Counted from the first letter of the stretch, positions 6,345-13,507 are shown. The stretch is 18,693 bases of DNA from Thermoprotei archaeon (GCA_003649665.1 QMSL01000004.1:1-18693); one strand, 5' to 3'. The notes: a model not told the origin generated them from the letters alone. A program made the numbers and translations.

Positions 6345-7300
6345 AATGGCTTCCTCCCACGGGATCTTAGCAAAGCCAAAAGCAATGATTCTGCCTCATC
6401 GGATTTTTCAGTATAAGACCTTAGTATGGCGTCAGCTTTCTCAAGATTCACTAGATTACGTTCCTTATGCTCTACAGGGTAGGACATAATTCTATGCGCG
6501 TATTTTATCAGGGCCCTTACCGTATCGTTATACCTAAGGCTTTTTGCTAGAACTTCTATCATGCCTGCACTCCTAGCGTTAGTTATATTCTCATCCTCAT
6601 GAAGTTCGTATACGGGAACTCCTAATAGCTTTCTATATAACGTCTTATAATGGAGTTTAGTGGTAGGTTCTACTGCATTGGTAGCGCTCACTTTATTCAA
6701 GACTAGAGGTGCTATTTGAGGAGGAGGGGATATATAATCCTTTATGGATACTATCGTACTGTATAACGAGAGAAGACAAGCAGGATCTGGAGTACCTACA
6801 GGTATAACTATGTCACTTAATAGAAAGGAGGAGAGGATTAAGTCACTAGGAATAGTTAGAGCTGGAAGGTCTATGTATACAGCATCAAGGGGCATTCTCT
6901 CATTCACTTCCTCCACGAATTGAGCTAACTTTGCATAAATCTCCCTTACCGATAGTGAGGAGAGCTTTGAGAGAACGTCTATAGGGCATATGAGAGGAGC
7001 TAGTAACATTACGTATTTTAAATCTTTGAACTCAACAATGTATAGAACGTCTTCCATATCAACATTCTCGTTAAGTAGGTAGTGCGTTAGGCTTTTGCAC
7101 TCTGCCTTTCTAAGTTTTAGATATAAATCACGAGAGATGAGCATAGTGGCAGTCCCAGTCATTAATTCAGCGTCTATAAGTAACACGTGTCGGGAGTATT
7201 TTTCCTGCGCTAATAAAGCATGAAGCACTGCAATATTGAGTAAGACTGTCGTCTTTCCTGTTCCACCTTTAGCCCCGCTTGTGACGCTTATGATCTTCAT
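6341..7300 (-). CDS. MinD/ParA/TadZ-like deviant Walker ATPase
   Basis: A 319-residue SIMIBI ATPase. The deviant Walker A motif KGGTGKTT at residues 11-18 carries the signature lysine K11; the switch/Walker A' aspartate is D43 in LLIDAEL; a Walker B-like strand is DAVYIDLPAL near residue 140. These are features of MinD, ParA, FlhG and CpaE/TadZ, proteins that dimerise on ATP to position or count membrane machines. An alpha-helical extension follows the core (about 265-319). There is no receiver domain at the N-terminus, so it is shorter than typical TadZ/CpaE. It is transcribed away from a gene set with a secretion ATPase and platform protein and is coupled to a small exported protein, so a role in placing or regulating that machine is likelier than chromosome partition. 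GAGGGA lies about ten bases before the ATG at 7300. Confidence 0.88.
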   Translation of the reverse strand: MKIISVTSGAKGGTGKTTVLLNIAVLHALLAQEKYSRHVLLIDAELMTGTATMLISRDLYLKLRKAECKSLTHYLLNENVDMEDVLYIVEFKDLKYVMLLAPLICPIDVLSKLSSLSVREIYAKLAQFVEEVNERMPLDAVYIDLPALTIPSDLILSSFLLSDIVIPVGTPDPACLLSLYSTIVSIKDYISPPPQIAPLVLNKVSATNAVEPTTKLHYKTLYRKLLGVPVYELHEDENITNARSAGMIEVLAKSLRYNDTVRALIKYAHRIMSYPVEHKERNLVNLEKADAILRSYTEKSDEAESLLLALLRSRGRKPL

Positions 7301-7393
7301 GATATAATTCCCTCTTTCGTTATTCCGTTAAGAACTTTGGGTATACAAACGCTGGACTTCTCAAATAGATATGCCCTATTAAACATATAGTTG
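7301..7393. promoter_or_regulatory. Divergent control region between the two arms of the filament cluster
   Basis: This 93-base AT-rich gap separates the MinD-like gene (start 7300, minus) from the small anchored protein (start 7394, plus). It must hold promoters for both arms unless they start inside genes. Weak TATA-like runs are TATTAAACATATAG at 7377-7390 and GTATAC at 7339-7344. I cannot assign exact elements. Confidence 0.45.
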
Positions 7394-7663
7394 ATGCATA
7401 TCAAATTACTATGGTTAATCATCACGAGTATACCCATAGTAATTATCGCAGTTATAATTATTTCTTTATTGCGATCACGTAAAGGAGAGGTGTATCTTGA
7501 AGTAGAGGAAGATAATGATGGGGAAAACAATGTCAAAAGTATAAAAAGTTCTTTGGAAATATATGACGAAGGATACGATATAGTATCTCTCATTAGGGAT
7601 GTGAAAGACAAGCAAGAAGATAAGGAGATAGATGAATTAGTAGAGGAGATATTAAGAGAGTGA
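7394..7663 (+). CDS. Small membrane-anchored protein with acidic cytoplasmic tail
   Basis: An 89-residue protein: ATG 7394 (a TTG at 7391 would add one residue). One hydrophobic helix spans about residues 5-25 (LLWLIITSIPIVIIAVIIIS), followed by LLRSRKG and then a strongly acidic, helix-prone tail (EVEEDNDGENN, and later DKQEDKEIDELVEEILRE). The basic RSRK patch after the helix puts the tail in the cytoplasm by the positive-inside rule. It is the first gene of the plus arm, directly opposite the MinD-like ATPase. An anchored acidic tail would suit a docking partner for a soluble ATPase, but that is speculation. The opposing minus-strand frame over the same bases is judged a shadow. No family is recognised. 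Confidence 0.65.
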   Translation: MHIKLLWLIITSIPIVIIAVIIISLLRSRKGEVYLEVEEDNDGENNVKSIKSSLEIYDEGYDIVSLIRDVKDKQEDKEIDELVEEILRE

Positions 7664-7680
7664 TTCTCATGGAGGAATAT

Positions 7681-8178
7681 ATGATTATCTACGTGAGTGT
7701 AATGCTAACAGTGCTATGCTCCTCCATCTTAATACACATGATGTATCAGGCAAGGGAATGGGTCTATGACCTTACGTTAACGGATATTAAAGAGGAGTCT
7801 ACCTGGAGGAAAGGAGTTATCACCATTAATGGTGTCAAGTTTATCATTTATAACTATACATTTACTGTAAGAAGACTTAAAGATATCATTAAATATATGA
7901 GCAATAGAAGCGTCCTACATGTAGAGAAGGAAAAAGTTTACATTACAATAACTCCTGAAGTTAAGATCTCTTTAAGAAAGAAGGATAATCAAGCGTATGA
8001 AGTCCACATAATTATGGTGACATTATCCCCTATTCCAAATAGTACATTCATTCAGTTCGCGAGCGATAAGGCTCAGATACTGTATAATGGTAGGGCGTTA
8101 GTGGAACTTAGAAGCTCGAAGATAACGATCATGATATCCTATAGGGGGGAACCTCTATGGAGATTCAAGAGATCTTGA
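7681..8178 (+). CDS. Small N-terminally anchored protein of the filament cluster
   Basis: GTG 7660 and ATG 7669 are possible, but GGAGG at 7671-7675 lies five bases before ATG 7681, which decides the start and gives 165 residues. One N-terminal hydrophobic helix (MIIYVSVMLTVLCSSILIHM) is followed by a polar domain of about 135 residues rich in alternating hydrophobic residues (KGVITINGVKFIIYNYTF, then EVKISLR and YEVHIIMVTLSP), suggesting a beta-rich fold outside the cell. No cysteine pairs or enzyme motifs are seen. The design, a hydrophobic N-terminal helix plus a beta domain, is that of type IV pilins and of the ArlF/ArlG filament-base proteins, but no cleavable class III signal is evident. 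The next gene starts 22 bases before its end. Confidence 0.65.
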   Translation: MIIYVSVMLTVLCSSILIHMMYQAREWVYDLTLTDIKEESTWRKGVITINGVKFIIYNYTFTVRRLKDIIKYMSNRSVLHVEKEKVYITITPEVKISLRKKDNQAYEVHIIMVTLSPIPNSTFIQFASDKAQILYNGRALVELRSSKITIMISYRGEPLWRFKRS

Positions 8179-8504
8179 TACTCTCAGCATTAGTGATATC
8201 AGCATTCATTTCAACGACATGGTTTAATTCATTGTTAATTGCGTGGAGAGAGCAGGTAAAGGAGGAAGAATTAGCCCTTATAGCGGAGATAGTAAAGAAT
8301 GCCGTGCTTAAGGTAAAGTACATGGGATATTATGAGGTAATAATAAGCGTACCTCCTGGCATCTGTTGTGAAATAAACGATACTCTCCTTAAGATTACGA
8401 ATGGATATGATGTTGTTGAGATAAGGCTAGATAAGGAAGTAGTAGTGAGTTACAGACATGATGTCCTCATCATAAGGAGGAGGGAGCCATATGTGCCCCC
8501 TTAG
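8157..8504 (+). CDS. Small N-terminally anchored protein preceding the secretion ATPase
   Basis: A 115-residue protein starting at ATG 8157 inside the end of the previous gene, with a G-run (8144-8150) as ribosome site. Residues 1-28 (MEIQEILILSALVISAFIST...) form an acidic-then-hydrophobic N-terminal helix. Then come an amphipathic helix (WREQVKEEELALIAEIVKNA) and two beta-like segments (YYEVIISVPPGICCEIND, then VVEIRLDKEVVVSYRHDVLI). An N-terminal membrane helix that runs into a long amphipathic helix and then a small beta domain is the pseudopilin plan; a class III signal site is not visible. Its last 14 bases overlap the ATPase gene, so it is coupled to the motor. No named family is recognised. 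Confidence 0.65.
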   Translation: MEIQEILILSALVISAFISTTWFNSLLIAWREQVKEEELALIAEIVKNAVLKVKYMGYYEVIISVPPGICCEINDTLLKITNGYDVVEIRLDKEVVVSYRHDVLIIRRREPYVPP

Positions 8505-9996
8505 TGCTACAAACGAGAATGATGTGCTGGATACGTATAAGGTCAATGTGTATGGTGTAGAATTACGGGTCATCATAACTAAGGATAGGCGATACATCAT
8601 AAAGGAGCCTAATGCAAGGATAAGTGAGAAAGAACTGATAGAGATGATTAAGAGGATAAGAGAGGGAAAAAAGAAGGTAGGTATTATAAGGGATAGAATA
8701 CTAAAGTATACCATACTTAAGGAGCAGGGACTTAAAGAGATAGAGCCTTTGCTTCATGATCCATTAGTTGAGGATATATTTATTGATGAGGATAACGTAG
8801 ATGTAATTCATAGTAAGTTCGGACTTCTTAGAACGAATATCAAAGTCAACGATATATTTTCTCTTATTGAGAGGATAGCCTTGCTCTCAGGCGTTTATGT
8901 AAATTATGCCATGCCAAGGAGGAGGATTACTATTTCACGCGGCAGAACAAGATTCCGCGTATCAATAGCTTTAGCTCCAGAAGCAGCATCTAAGACTTCG
9001 ATAGCGATAAGACGACTTGACTTCTCACTTTATCCCCTGCCTAAGCTTATAGCAATGAAGTGTTTACCTCCAATTGTAGCAGCATACATCATTTCATTGA
9101 TGAATTTAAGGAGAACGGGTCTTATAACAGGAGTACCTTCCTCAGGCAAGACTACAATTATGGTAAGTTTTCTCCCATTTATACAAAACGTTAAGATAGT
9201 GTTGATACAGCATTCAGATGAGATATATCTTCCCCCTCAATATTACACATATGAGAGCCTTAAGGTGGATTACGAGAGACAAGAGTATGGCTCGTTAATG
9301 GATAACCTCGATATGGCCGTGCTTGAGAGAAGCCCGGGCTTTATTGTAATAGATGATTTACATTTTGACTCAAGAGGGAACGAGCCTTGGGCATTGTTAC
9401 AGTTCGGTAGAATTAAATGCGGAATGATGGTTACACTTCATGGAGAGTCTCCGATAAAGGTCTTAGGGCGGTTTGCCACACGTCCTATTTTCGCAGGAAT
9501 TGATGAGATATGTGAGGCAATAGACTACATAGTAGTTATGAGCTATGATAATGAAAGTAGGCAACGATACGTGAACTCATTGTATGTACTAGATGGGAGG
9601 CGCATGGTTAATATATTCTCAAGGCTTGGAGATAAGGAAATTATCGCACATCCTGGAAACGTATACGAAGTAGAGCCCATACGTAATGCTATAAAGTATG
9701 CGAACTTTATTATTAACAAAATAGATGATGAGGAAGCATATGTTCAATTCATATTTGCACTCGCAGGATTCCTTGAGAGAGTGAGGCAGTTAAAACCTAA
9801 TATATCATTTGACCTCTTCACTAAGCTCGTTAGAGAGCTTGTGGTTTATAACTTCGATAAGCTAGTAAGAAAGTTCTCAGACTACACACCTCCACACGAC
9901 TTCATAGATAAGCCCCTCTGTATAAACCTGAGAGAAGTCTTCAAGTCTGAAACTACGGGAGGTGATGAATATGTTAATGTATCACTTAGCCCTTAA
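8491..9996 (+). CDS. Divergent type II/IV secretion and pilus ATPase (GspE/TadA/ArlI-like)
   Basis: A 501-residue hexameric-type motor ATPase that would power filament assembly at the cytoplasmic membrane. An N-terminal domain includes LLHDPLVEDIFIDEDN (87-102) and GLLRTN, as in TadA/ArlI proteins. The Walker A is GVPSSGKTT (214-222); the Asp-box position reads IQHSDEIYLP (239-248) where relatives have IEDTPEL.LP; the Walker B is FIVIDDLH (284-291) in place of the usual I(I/L)VGEVRG; the His box is VTLHGES (314-320) where relatives have TxHAxS. About 170 residues beyond the core form a helical C-terminus. The motor is thus recognisable but divergent at three of four motifs; Walker A and the His-box histidine H317 are kept. 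GGAGG upstream supports ATG 8491. The end overlaps the platform gene by 26 bases. Confidence 0.88.
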   Translation: MCPLSATNENDVLDTYKVNVYGVELRVIITKDRRYIIKEPNARISEKELIEMIKRIREGKKKVGIIRDRILKYTILKEQGLKEIEPLLHDPLVEDIFIDEDNVDVIHSKFGLLRTNIKVNDIFSLIERIALLSGVYVNYAMPRRRITISRGRTRFRVSIALAPEAASKTSIAIRRLDFSLYPLPKLIAMKCLPPIVAAYIISLMNLRRTGLITGVPSSGKTTIMVSFLPFIQNVKIVLIQHSDEIYLPPQYYTYESLKVDYERQEYGSLMDNLDMAVLERSPGFIVIDDLHFDSRGNEPWALLQFGRIKCGMMVTLHGESPIKVLGRFATRPIFAGIDEICEAIDYIVVMSYDNESRQRYVNSLYVLDGRRMVNIFSRLGDKEIIAHPGNVYEVEPIRNAIKYANFIINKIDDEEAYVQFIFALAGFLERVRQLKPNISFDLFTKLVRELVVYNFDKLVRKFSDYTPPHDFIDKPLCINLREVFKSETTGGDEYVNVSLSP

Positions 9997-11464
9997 TATG
10001 GTTGACTTTGTTAAGGACGAAGGATTCCTCATTGCTATGATTATACTATGTATTAGTACAGTTTTTAATGGTAATAGTTCTTTAATTAAGATGTTATTTA
10101 GTCGAAGAAAACAGATAGAAGAGGAATTACCATTTGTAGCCCTTATGGTGGCAAGTAGCGATAGGGATCCGATAATGCTCCTTTACTCACTTAAGAACTC
10201 TAATTTCCCTCTATTCAAAGAGGAGGTAAAACGATGGGAAGAACTACGCAACTTAGGCTATGGGCCATTAGAGGCTATAACGGAGAGCTTAAAGAAGCAT
10301 CCAAGCTTATTATTTAAAGAGTTCATAAGGTTGTGCATGGATGTGCATAAGGGCATAATAAGGCGAGAAGTAGTTATGAACTTTGTTATAAGGAACTACG
10401 AGAAGATGTTAACGACCATCGAGACTTATCTACCTAATGTAATATCCTTAATACCGACGCTGATAATAACTGTTCCAGCAATGATGTTATCAGCGGTAAT
10501 GTTAATGGGTGTAACTCCTAAAGCGATGATAATAATATCACTCATCACTTCATCTTTAGCGATCCTGATAGCCCTCCATTTCTATACATGGATAGGTATG
10601 GGTGTTGGTTATGGAGTAGTAATCGCAGAGAAAAAGAAAATTTTACCACTGTTACTACCCCTTACTATGTTGCCCTTTTTAAGGCTATGGAGAATAAAAT
10701 GGGTTGATGAGATCATAGGTCTTCCTCTCTTAAGTTTACCAATAGCGATATGCATGTGGCATAAGATAAAGGAAATTTCAATAGATGTAGAGGAGTGGAT
10801 GAGGGCGTTAAGAAGGGCTACGGAGTATTCAAAACTAACAGGAGTACCCTTTGCTATAGCATTAATTAGGATAACAAGGGAAATTAACGTGAGTAGTAAA
10901 ACCCTTAAGGAGTTCTCACTTCTAGCGGAGTTATCGCTTAACAGAGCGCTTCTCATTAGCATGAGGCGGGCAGAGTCTACTATGATCAAGAGATTAATTG
11001 AGGCTATAAGATTCCTTATCATGTTCTCACGGGAAAGCACACCCATTGAAAGATTTATGGAATATATGGATCGTGTGCTGAGGCTTAGGGATGAGATCGT
11101 AGCGCGTCTTAAAGCGTTAAGACCGATATTATTGATATCTCTCATGATATATTCCGCAATATTGTTCTTATCCTTACAGACTTTAGAAAGGCTATCGTTT
11201 ATTTCAAGTACAGAGCCATTGACCATATCTGTTCCACAGGTACATGTACTTAGCTCCATAAGAGTGGACGTGATAACACAATTAGAGGATGGCGTAAGAT
11301 TTCTAATACTCATATCTTCGATTTCCTTAGCTCTTAGCAACGCGCTAATTGAAGATTCGACGTTCTGGGCTATGTTTAAGTACCTACCGATATATACCTC
11401 CACACCTCTCCTAGTTTACGAGATCCTAAGGAGAATCGTCCCTATAACTTTTGGAGGTGGGTAA
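9971..11464 (+). CDS. Type IV filament platform membrane protein (TadC/ArlJ/T2SF-like)
   Basis: A 497-residue membrane protein built of two repeated units, as in ArlJ and archaeal TadC homologues. A first helix (about 18-32), then a cytoplasmic helical domain (about 45-145) with EELPFVALMVASSDRDPIML, then several hydrophobic segments (about 155-265), a second cytoplasmic helical domain (about 268-385) with AEYSKLTG-like and LSLNRALL stretches, and three final helices (about 387-405, 444-460, 470-486). The platform sits over the motor ATPase and passes subunits into the filament. A nearly ideal ribosome site, GGGAGGTGAT at 9957-9966, lies before ATG 9971; GTG 9962 and ATG 9965 fall inside it and are unlikely. 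The start lies inside the ATPase gene, so both are made together. Confidence 0.85.
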   Translation: MLMYHLALNMVDFVKDEGFLIAMIILCISTVFNGNSSLIKMLFSRRKQIEEELPFVALMVASSDRDPIMLLYSLKNSNFPLFKEEVKRWEELRNLGYGPLEAITESLKKHPSLLFKEFIRLCMDVHKGIIRREVVMNFVIRNYEKMLTTIETYLPNVISLIPTLIITVPAMMLSAVMLMGVTPKAMIIISLITSSLAILIALHFYTWIGMGVGYGVVIAEKKKILPLLLPLTMLPFLRLWRIKWVDEIIGLPLLSLPIAICMWHKIKEISIDVEEWMRALRRATEYSKLTGVPFAIALIRITREINVSSKTLKEFSLLAELSLNRALLISMRRAESTMIKRLIEAIRFLIMFSRESTPIERFMEYMDRVLRLRDEIVARLKALRPILLISLMIYSAILFLSLQTLERLSFISSTEPLTISVPQVHVLSSIRVDVITQLEDGVRFLILISSISLALSNALIEDSTFWAMFKYLPIYTSTPLLVYEILRRIVPITFGGG

Positions 11465-11465
11465 G

Positions 11466-11774
11466 GTGGAGCTCGATTCCCTTATAGTAACACTATTCTT
11501 TATCATAATGTTAAACGCTTTAACGACCACTCTGAACACCGTGGTTCTAAAGTATATGAACGAATTAGATGAGGAGATAATTATAGGGAGACTTGAGAGA
11601 GAATTGCTAGTGAACGTTATACATGGTACGAACTACAGATACGAGGAGTTCCATTACAGAGATGGAGAGTTAGAAGTTATCGTAAGAGGAGTAAACGCTA
11701 CGAAAGGCGTAGATGCAGAGATCATTATATTCATGATAACGAGAAATGGGACTTTAGTTAGGATAAGTTTATAG
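11466..11774 (+). CDS. Small N-terminally anchored pilin-like protein
   Basis: The start is GTG 11466: GGAGG at 11453-11457 lies eight bases upstream, and the previous gene stops at 11464. A TTG at 11451 would put that ribosome site inside the gene. The 102-residue product begins MELDSLIVTLFFIIMLNALT, a hydrophobic helix of about 25 residues, followed by an amphipathic helix (LKYMNELDEEIIIGRLEREL) and a short beta-rich part (GELEVIVRG, DAEIIIFMITRNG). The small size, the N-terminal helix and the immediate link to the platform gene suggest a minor pilin or pseudopilin. No basic residues precede the helix and no class III cleavage site is seen, so it is probably not a processed pilin. Confidence 0.62.
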   Translation: MELDSLIVTLFFIIMLNALTTTLNTVVLKYMNELDEEIIIGRLERELLVNVIHGTNYRYEEFHYRDGELEVIVRGVNATKGVDAEIIIFMITRNGTLVRISL

Positions 11775-11784
11775 AGGGATCGAG

Positions 11785-12147
11785 ATGCGTGTTCTTGAGG
11801 CGCTCTTAATAGTTTTGATAATGACGACAATTAATGCATATGCCCTTGAGAATAGGACAAAGGTAATTATAAAGGTACCGCACTCTACTGGCGAAGGTCG
11901 CGTGCTAGCATGGCTGGATTTAACAGGCATTTTGAAAAAAGTCGTCTACTCCAAGAGATATGACGAGCTAACGGAGATACTCCTGTTGATCTTAAAAAGG
12001 CCATTTGTTCTCGAAATATATGATGTGAATGGAACACTTCTCTTTAAGGGACATGTAGGGGATGTGGAACCGAAGAAAATCATAGTATATATATTGCCGG
12101 GTGTGAATGGCAGTTTCGATCCAAGGATAATTGTGCTAAGGGTATGA
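11785..12147 (+). CDS. Small exported protein with signal peptide
   Basis: A 120-residue protein with a classical secretory start: MR, then hydrophobic LEALLIVLIMTTINAYA, with a plausible signal peptidase I cut after AYA (near residue 19). The mature part has alternating hydrophobic stretches (RTKVIIKVPHS, RPFVLEIYDVNGTLLFKGHVG, KKIIVYILPGVNG) that suggest a small beta-sandwich. It has N-x-S/T sequons NRT, NGT and NGS, compatible with extracellular glycosylation. GAGGGA is present upstream. It is the only cluster member that looks like a freely secreted protein and not an anchored one, so it may be an outer part or a binding subunit. No family recognised. The next gene starts three bases after its stop. 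Confidence 0.62.
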   Translation: MRVLEALLIVLIMTTINAYALENRTKVIIKVPHSTGEGRVLAWLDLTGILKKVVYSKRYDELTEILLLILKRPFVLEIYDVNGTLLFKGHVGDVEPKKIIVYILPGVNGSFDPRIIVLRV

Positions 12148-12149
12148 CC

Positions 12150-12770
12150 ATGCATAGGAGAGGTCAAGTATACGTTATAGCATGTGCAATTATAGCAGGG
12201 TTATGTATAATGTTCTTAAGTGACATAGAGCCACTCTACATTCAGGTCGTAGAGAAGGATTACATAGTGATGGCATATCAATTGGAGAGCGTAATGATAG
12301 AGGCAATAGCATATGGATCTTCACATATGGTGCTTGAGAATGAGAAATTCATAGATGCATTCATGGAGTATTTCAACAAGTCTCTAAGCTTGATATACTC
12401 ACTAGGAATAGTTGATGGAAACGTAGATAGAGTAACAGTAGCAGTTAATTTAACTATCAGGCAGGAATTAGGGTTAAGGTACTTGGCAACATATGAGGTA
12501 CATTATTCATACGATGTAATAAACCATTGCTATATCGTTAAATTGGACGTACTTAACGTAAAGAAAAAAGGCCTTTATCCAAGGCTTAGAATTCGTTACT
12601 ATCACTATAGTACTTTAACACCTAACATTAAGCGTCATAGAAGCATTAAAGTCATAGGAGGAATTGTCATGAGGGTTAATGAAACCACATACGATATCGT
12701 GATGTTCTCTAAGAGGATAATAATAAAGGATGACTTAGGTGTTTTTACATTCATCTCCATAGAGGATTAG
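12150..12770 (+). CDS. Pilin-like protein with RRGQ N-terminus
   Basis: A 206-residue protein. ATG 12150 is preferred to 12144 because the AAGGG run at 12138-12142 would touch the earlier codon. The N-terminus MHRRGQVYVIACAIIAGLC is a short basic head, an RRG|Q site and a hydrophobic helix, the closest match in this cluster to an archaeal class III prepilin signal (basic residue, glycine, then helix). A helical stretch (KDYIVMAYQLESVMIEAIAY) precedes a beta-rich domain with many Tyr and Val residues (YLATYEVHYSYDVINHCYIV). It is the largest of the small proteins and the last gene of the arm, so it is the best candidate for the main subunit or an adhesive tip. Many archaeal filament-cluster proteins begin with a similar basic-RGQ motif; this comparison is from memory. 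Confidence 0.65.
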   Translation: MHRRGQVYVIACAIIAGLCIMFLSDIEPLYIQVVEKDYIVMAYQLESVMIEAIAYGSSHMVLENEKFIDAFMEYFNKSLSLIYSLGIVDGNVDRVTVAVNLTIRQELGLRYLATYEVHYSYDVINHCYIVKLDVLNVKKKGLYPRLRIRYYHYSTLTPNIKRHRSIKVIGGIVMRVNETTYDIVMFSKRIIIKDDLGVFTFISIED

Positions 12771-12795
12771 TACGAGTAAGAGTTGAGTAGCGTAG

Positions 12796-12805
12796 AGTTA
12801 AAATA
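12796..12805 (+). promoter_or_regulatory. Putative TATA box for the zinc-finger gene
   Basis: AGTTAAAATA lies about 40 bases before ATG 12844, in a 73-base gap after the last filament gene. It suggests that the zinc-finger gene has its own promoter and is not simply the tail of the filament operon. Confidence 0.4.
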
Positions 12806-12843
12806 GCACATGCTCAGAACTCTATTCTGGCTCGGGGGGATCT

Positions 12844-13275
12844 ATGATGAATACTTACATAAGATTACAAAATCTTGAAGAGCATTTAAATGAACTAGAG
12901 AGACTTGGCCTTATTGAGGTATTCAAAAATAAGTCACTGACGATATTTACTACAAGGTTTACGGGAAAGCGTTTCATAGTTGGTAACGTAAAGTGCCCTT
13001 ATTGTGGGGAAGAGTTAGAAGTCTTCATAGTGAAGAGGCCAGCCATAGGGAGATATACCGTAGAACAAGATGTATCACACTTCAAGAGCCACATGGATTT
13101 AAAGCACAAAGAGGAGTTCGAACGAGCATGGATTCGTTTAGTAAGGGAACCTTATCAGCAAGGATCGTGGCACATCGTTAAGAGATACGTATGTCAGAAG
13201 TGCGGTTTTAAGAGTAGACGCTATACGGACGTGCTAGTACATATAATAACTAAGCATAAGTTCGCTTTATATTAG
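12844..13275 (+). CDS. Two-zinc-finger protein of unknown function
   Basis: A 143-residue soluble protein; ATG 12844 (or 12847) follows the run GGGGGGA. Two metal sites are visible. The first is C51-X2-C54 (CPYCGEE) with distant H83-X4-H88 (HMDLKH), an unusually long 28-residue spacer. The second is a regular C2H2 finger, C117-X2-C120-X12-H133-X4-H138 (CQKCGFKSRRYTDVLVHI..KH). An amphipathic N-terminal helix (LQNLEEHLNELERLGLIEVF) could dimerise. C2H2 fingers in archaea occur in small DNA- or RNA-binding proteins, so a regulator of the adjacent filament arm is possible, but an RNA-binding role is just as open. It lies between the accessory block and the aIF5A region. Confidence 0.8.
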   Translation: MMNTYIRLQNLEEHLNELERLGLIEVFKNKSLTIFTTRFTGKRFIVGNVKCPYCGEELEVFIVKRPAIGRYTVEQDVSHFKSHMDLKHKEEFERAWIRLVREPYQQGSWHIVKRYVCQKCGFKSRRYTDVLVHIITKHKFALY

Positions 13276-13394
13276 GAGCTCACTTTAGTTTTATCTCTGA
13301 GGCGTAGGCATGTGTGGTTTATCCTCCTTCATGAAAATCGATTATGAACCTAAAAACTTCATTAAGATTAAAAGATTATATTAAAGCTCAATGA

Positions 13395-13446
13395 TCAGGG
13401 TTTATGGTCATTATTCAAGTTCAGCTCACTGTACCTCGTTTATCAT
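13395..13446 (-). ncRNA. Weak candidate second C/D box sRNA
   Basis: Minus strand: C-like box ATGATAA (13446-13440, one mismatch to RTGATGA), 15-nt spacer, D' box CTGA (13424-13421), 6 nt, C'-like box ATAATGA (13414-13408, one mismatch), 9-nt spacer, and D box CTGA (13398-13395). AATGA upstream and TCATT downstream could form a closing stem, though three extra bases separate it from the C box. Both D boxes are exact but both C boxes are imperfect and the spacers are unequal, so this is doubtful. Confidence 0.3.
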
Positions 13447-13507
13447 TTTATCATTTGTCTACTGGGATCCTCCTTATATTATGGATGAGAGTTTAGTATG
13501 AAGGGGT

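Noticed and set aside
7297..7611. 104-residue minus-strand frame between the two filament arms
   Set aside because: It runs opposite to the anchored acidic-tail gene, would fuse into the start of the MinD-like gene, has a serine- and proline-rich low-quality composition and no ribosome site. The plus-strand frame has a sensible helix plus tail and leads into an ordered operon.
10609..11403. 264-residue minus-strand frame inside the platform gene
   Set aside because: Shadow of the TadC-like gene: the plus-strand frame has clear membrane helices, ribosome site and gene coupling.
5327..12770. Archaellum operon or Ced/Ted DNA-import system
   Set aside because: Motor and platform are present, but no archaellin, ArlC/D/E, ArlF/G pair or ArlH is recognisable, and there is no VirB4/HerA-type ATPase or CedA-like channel as in Ced/Ted.
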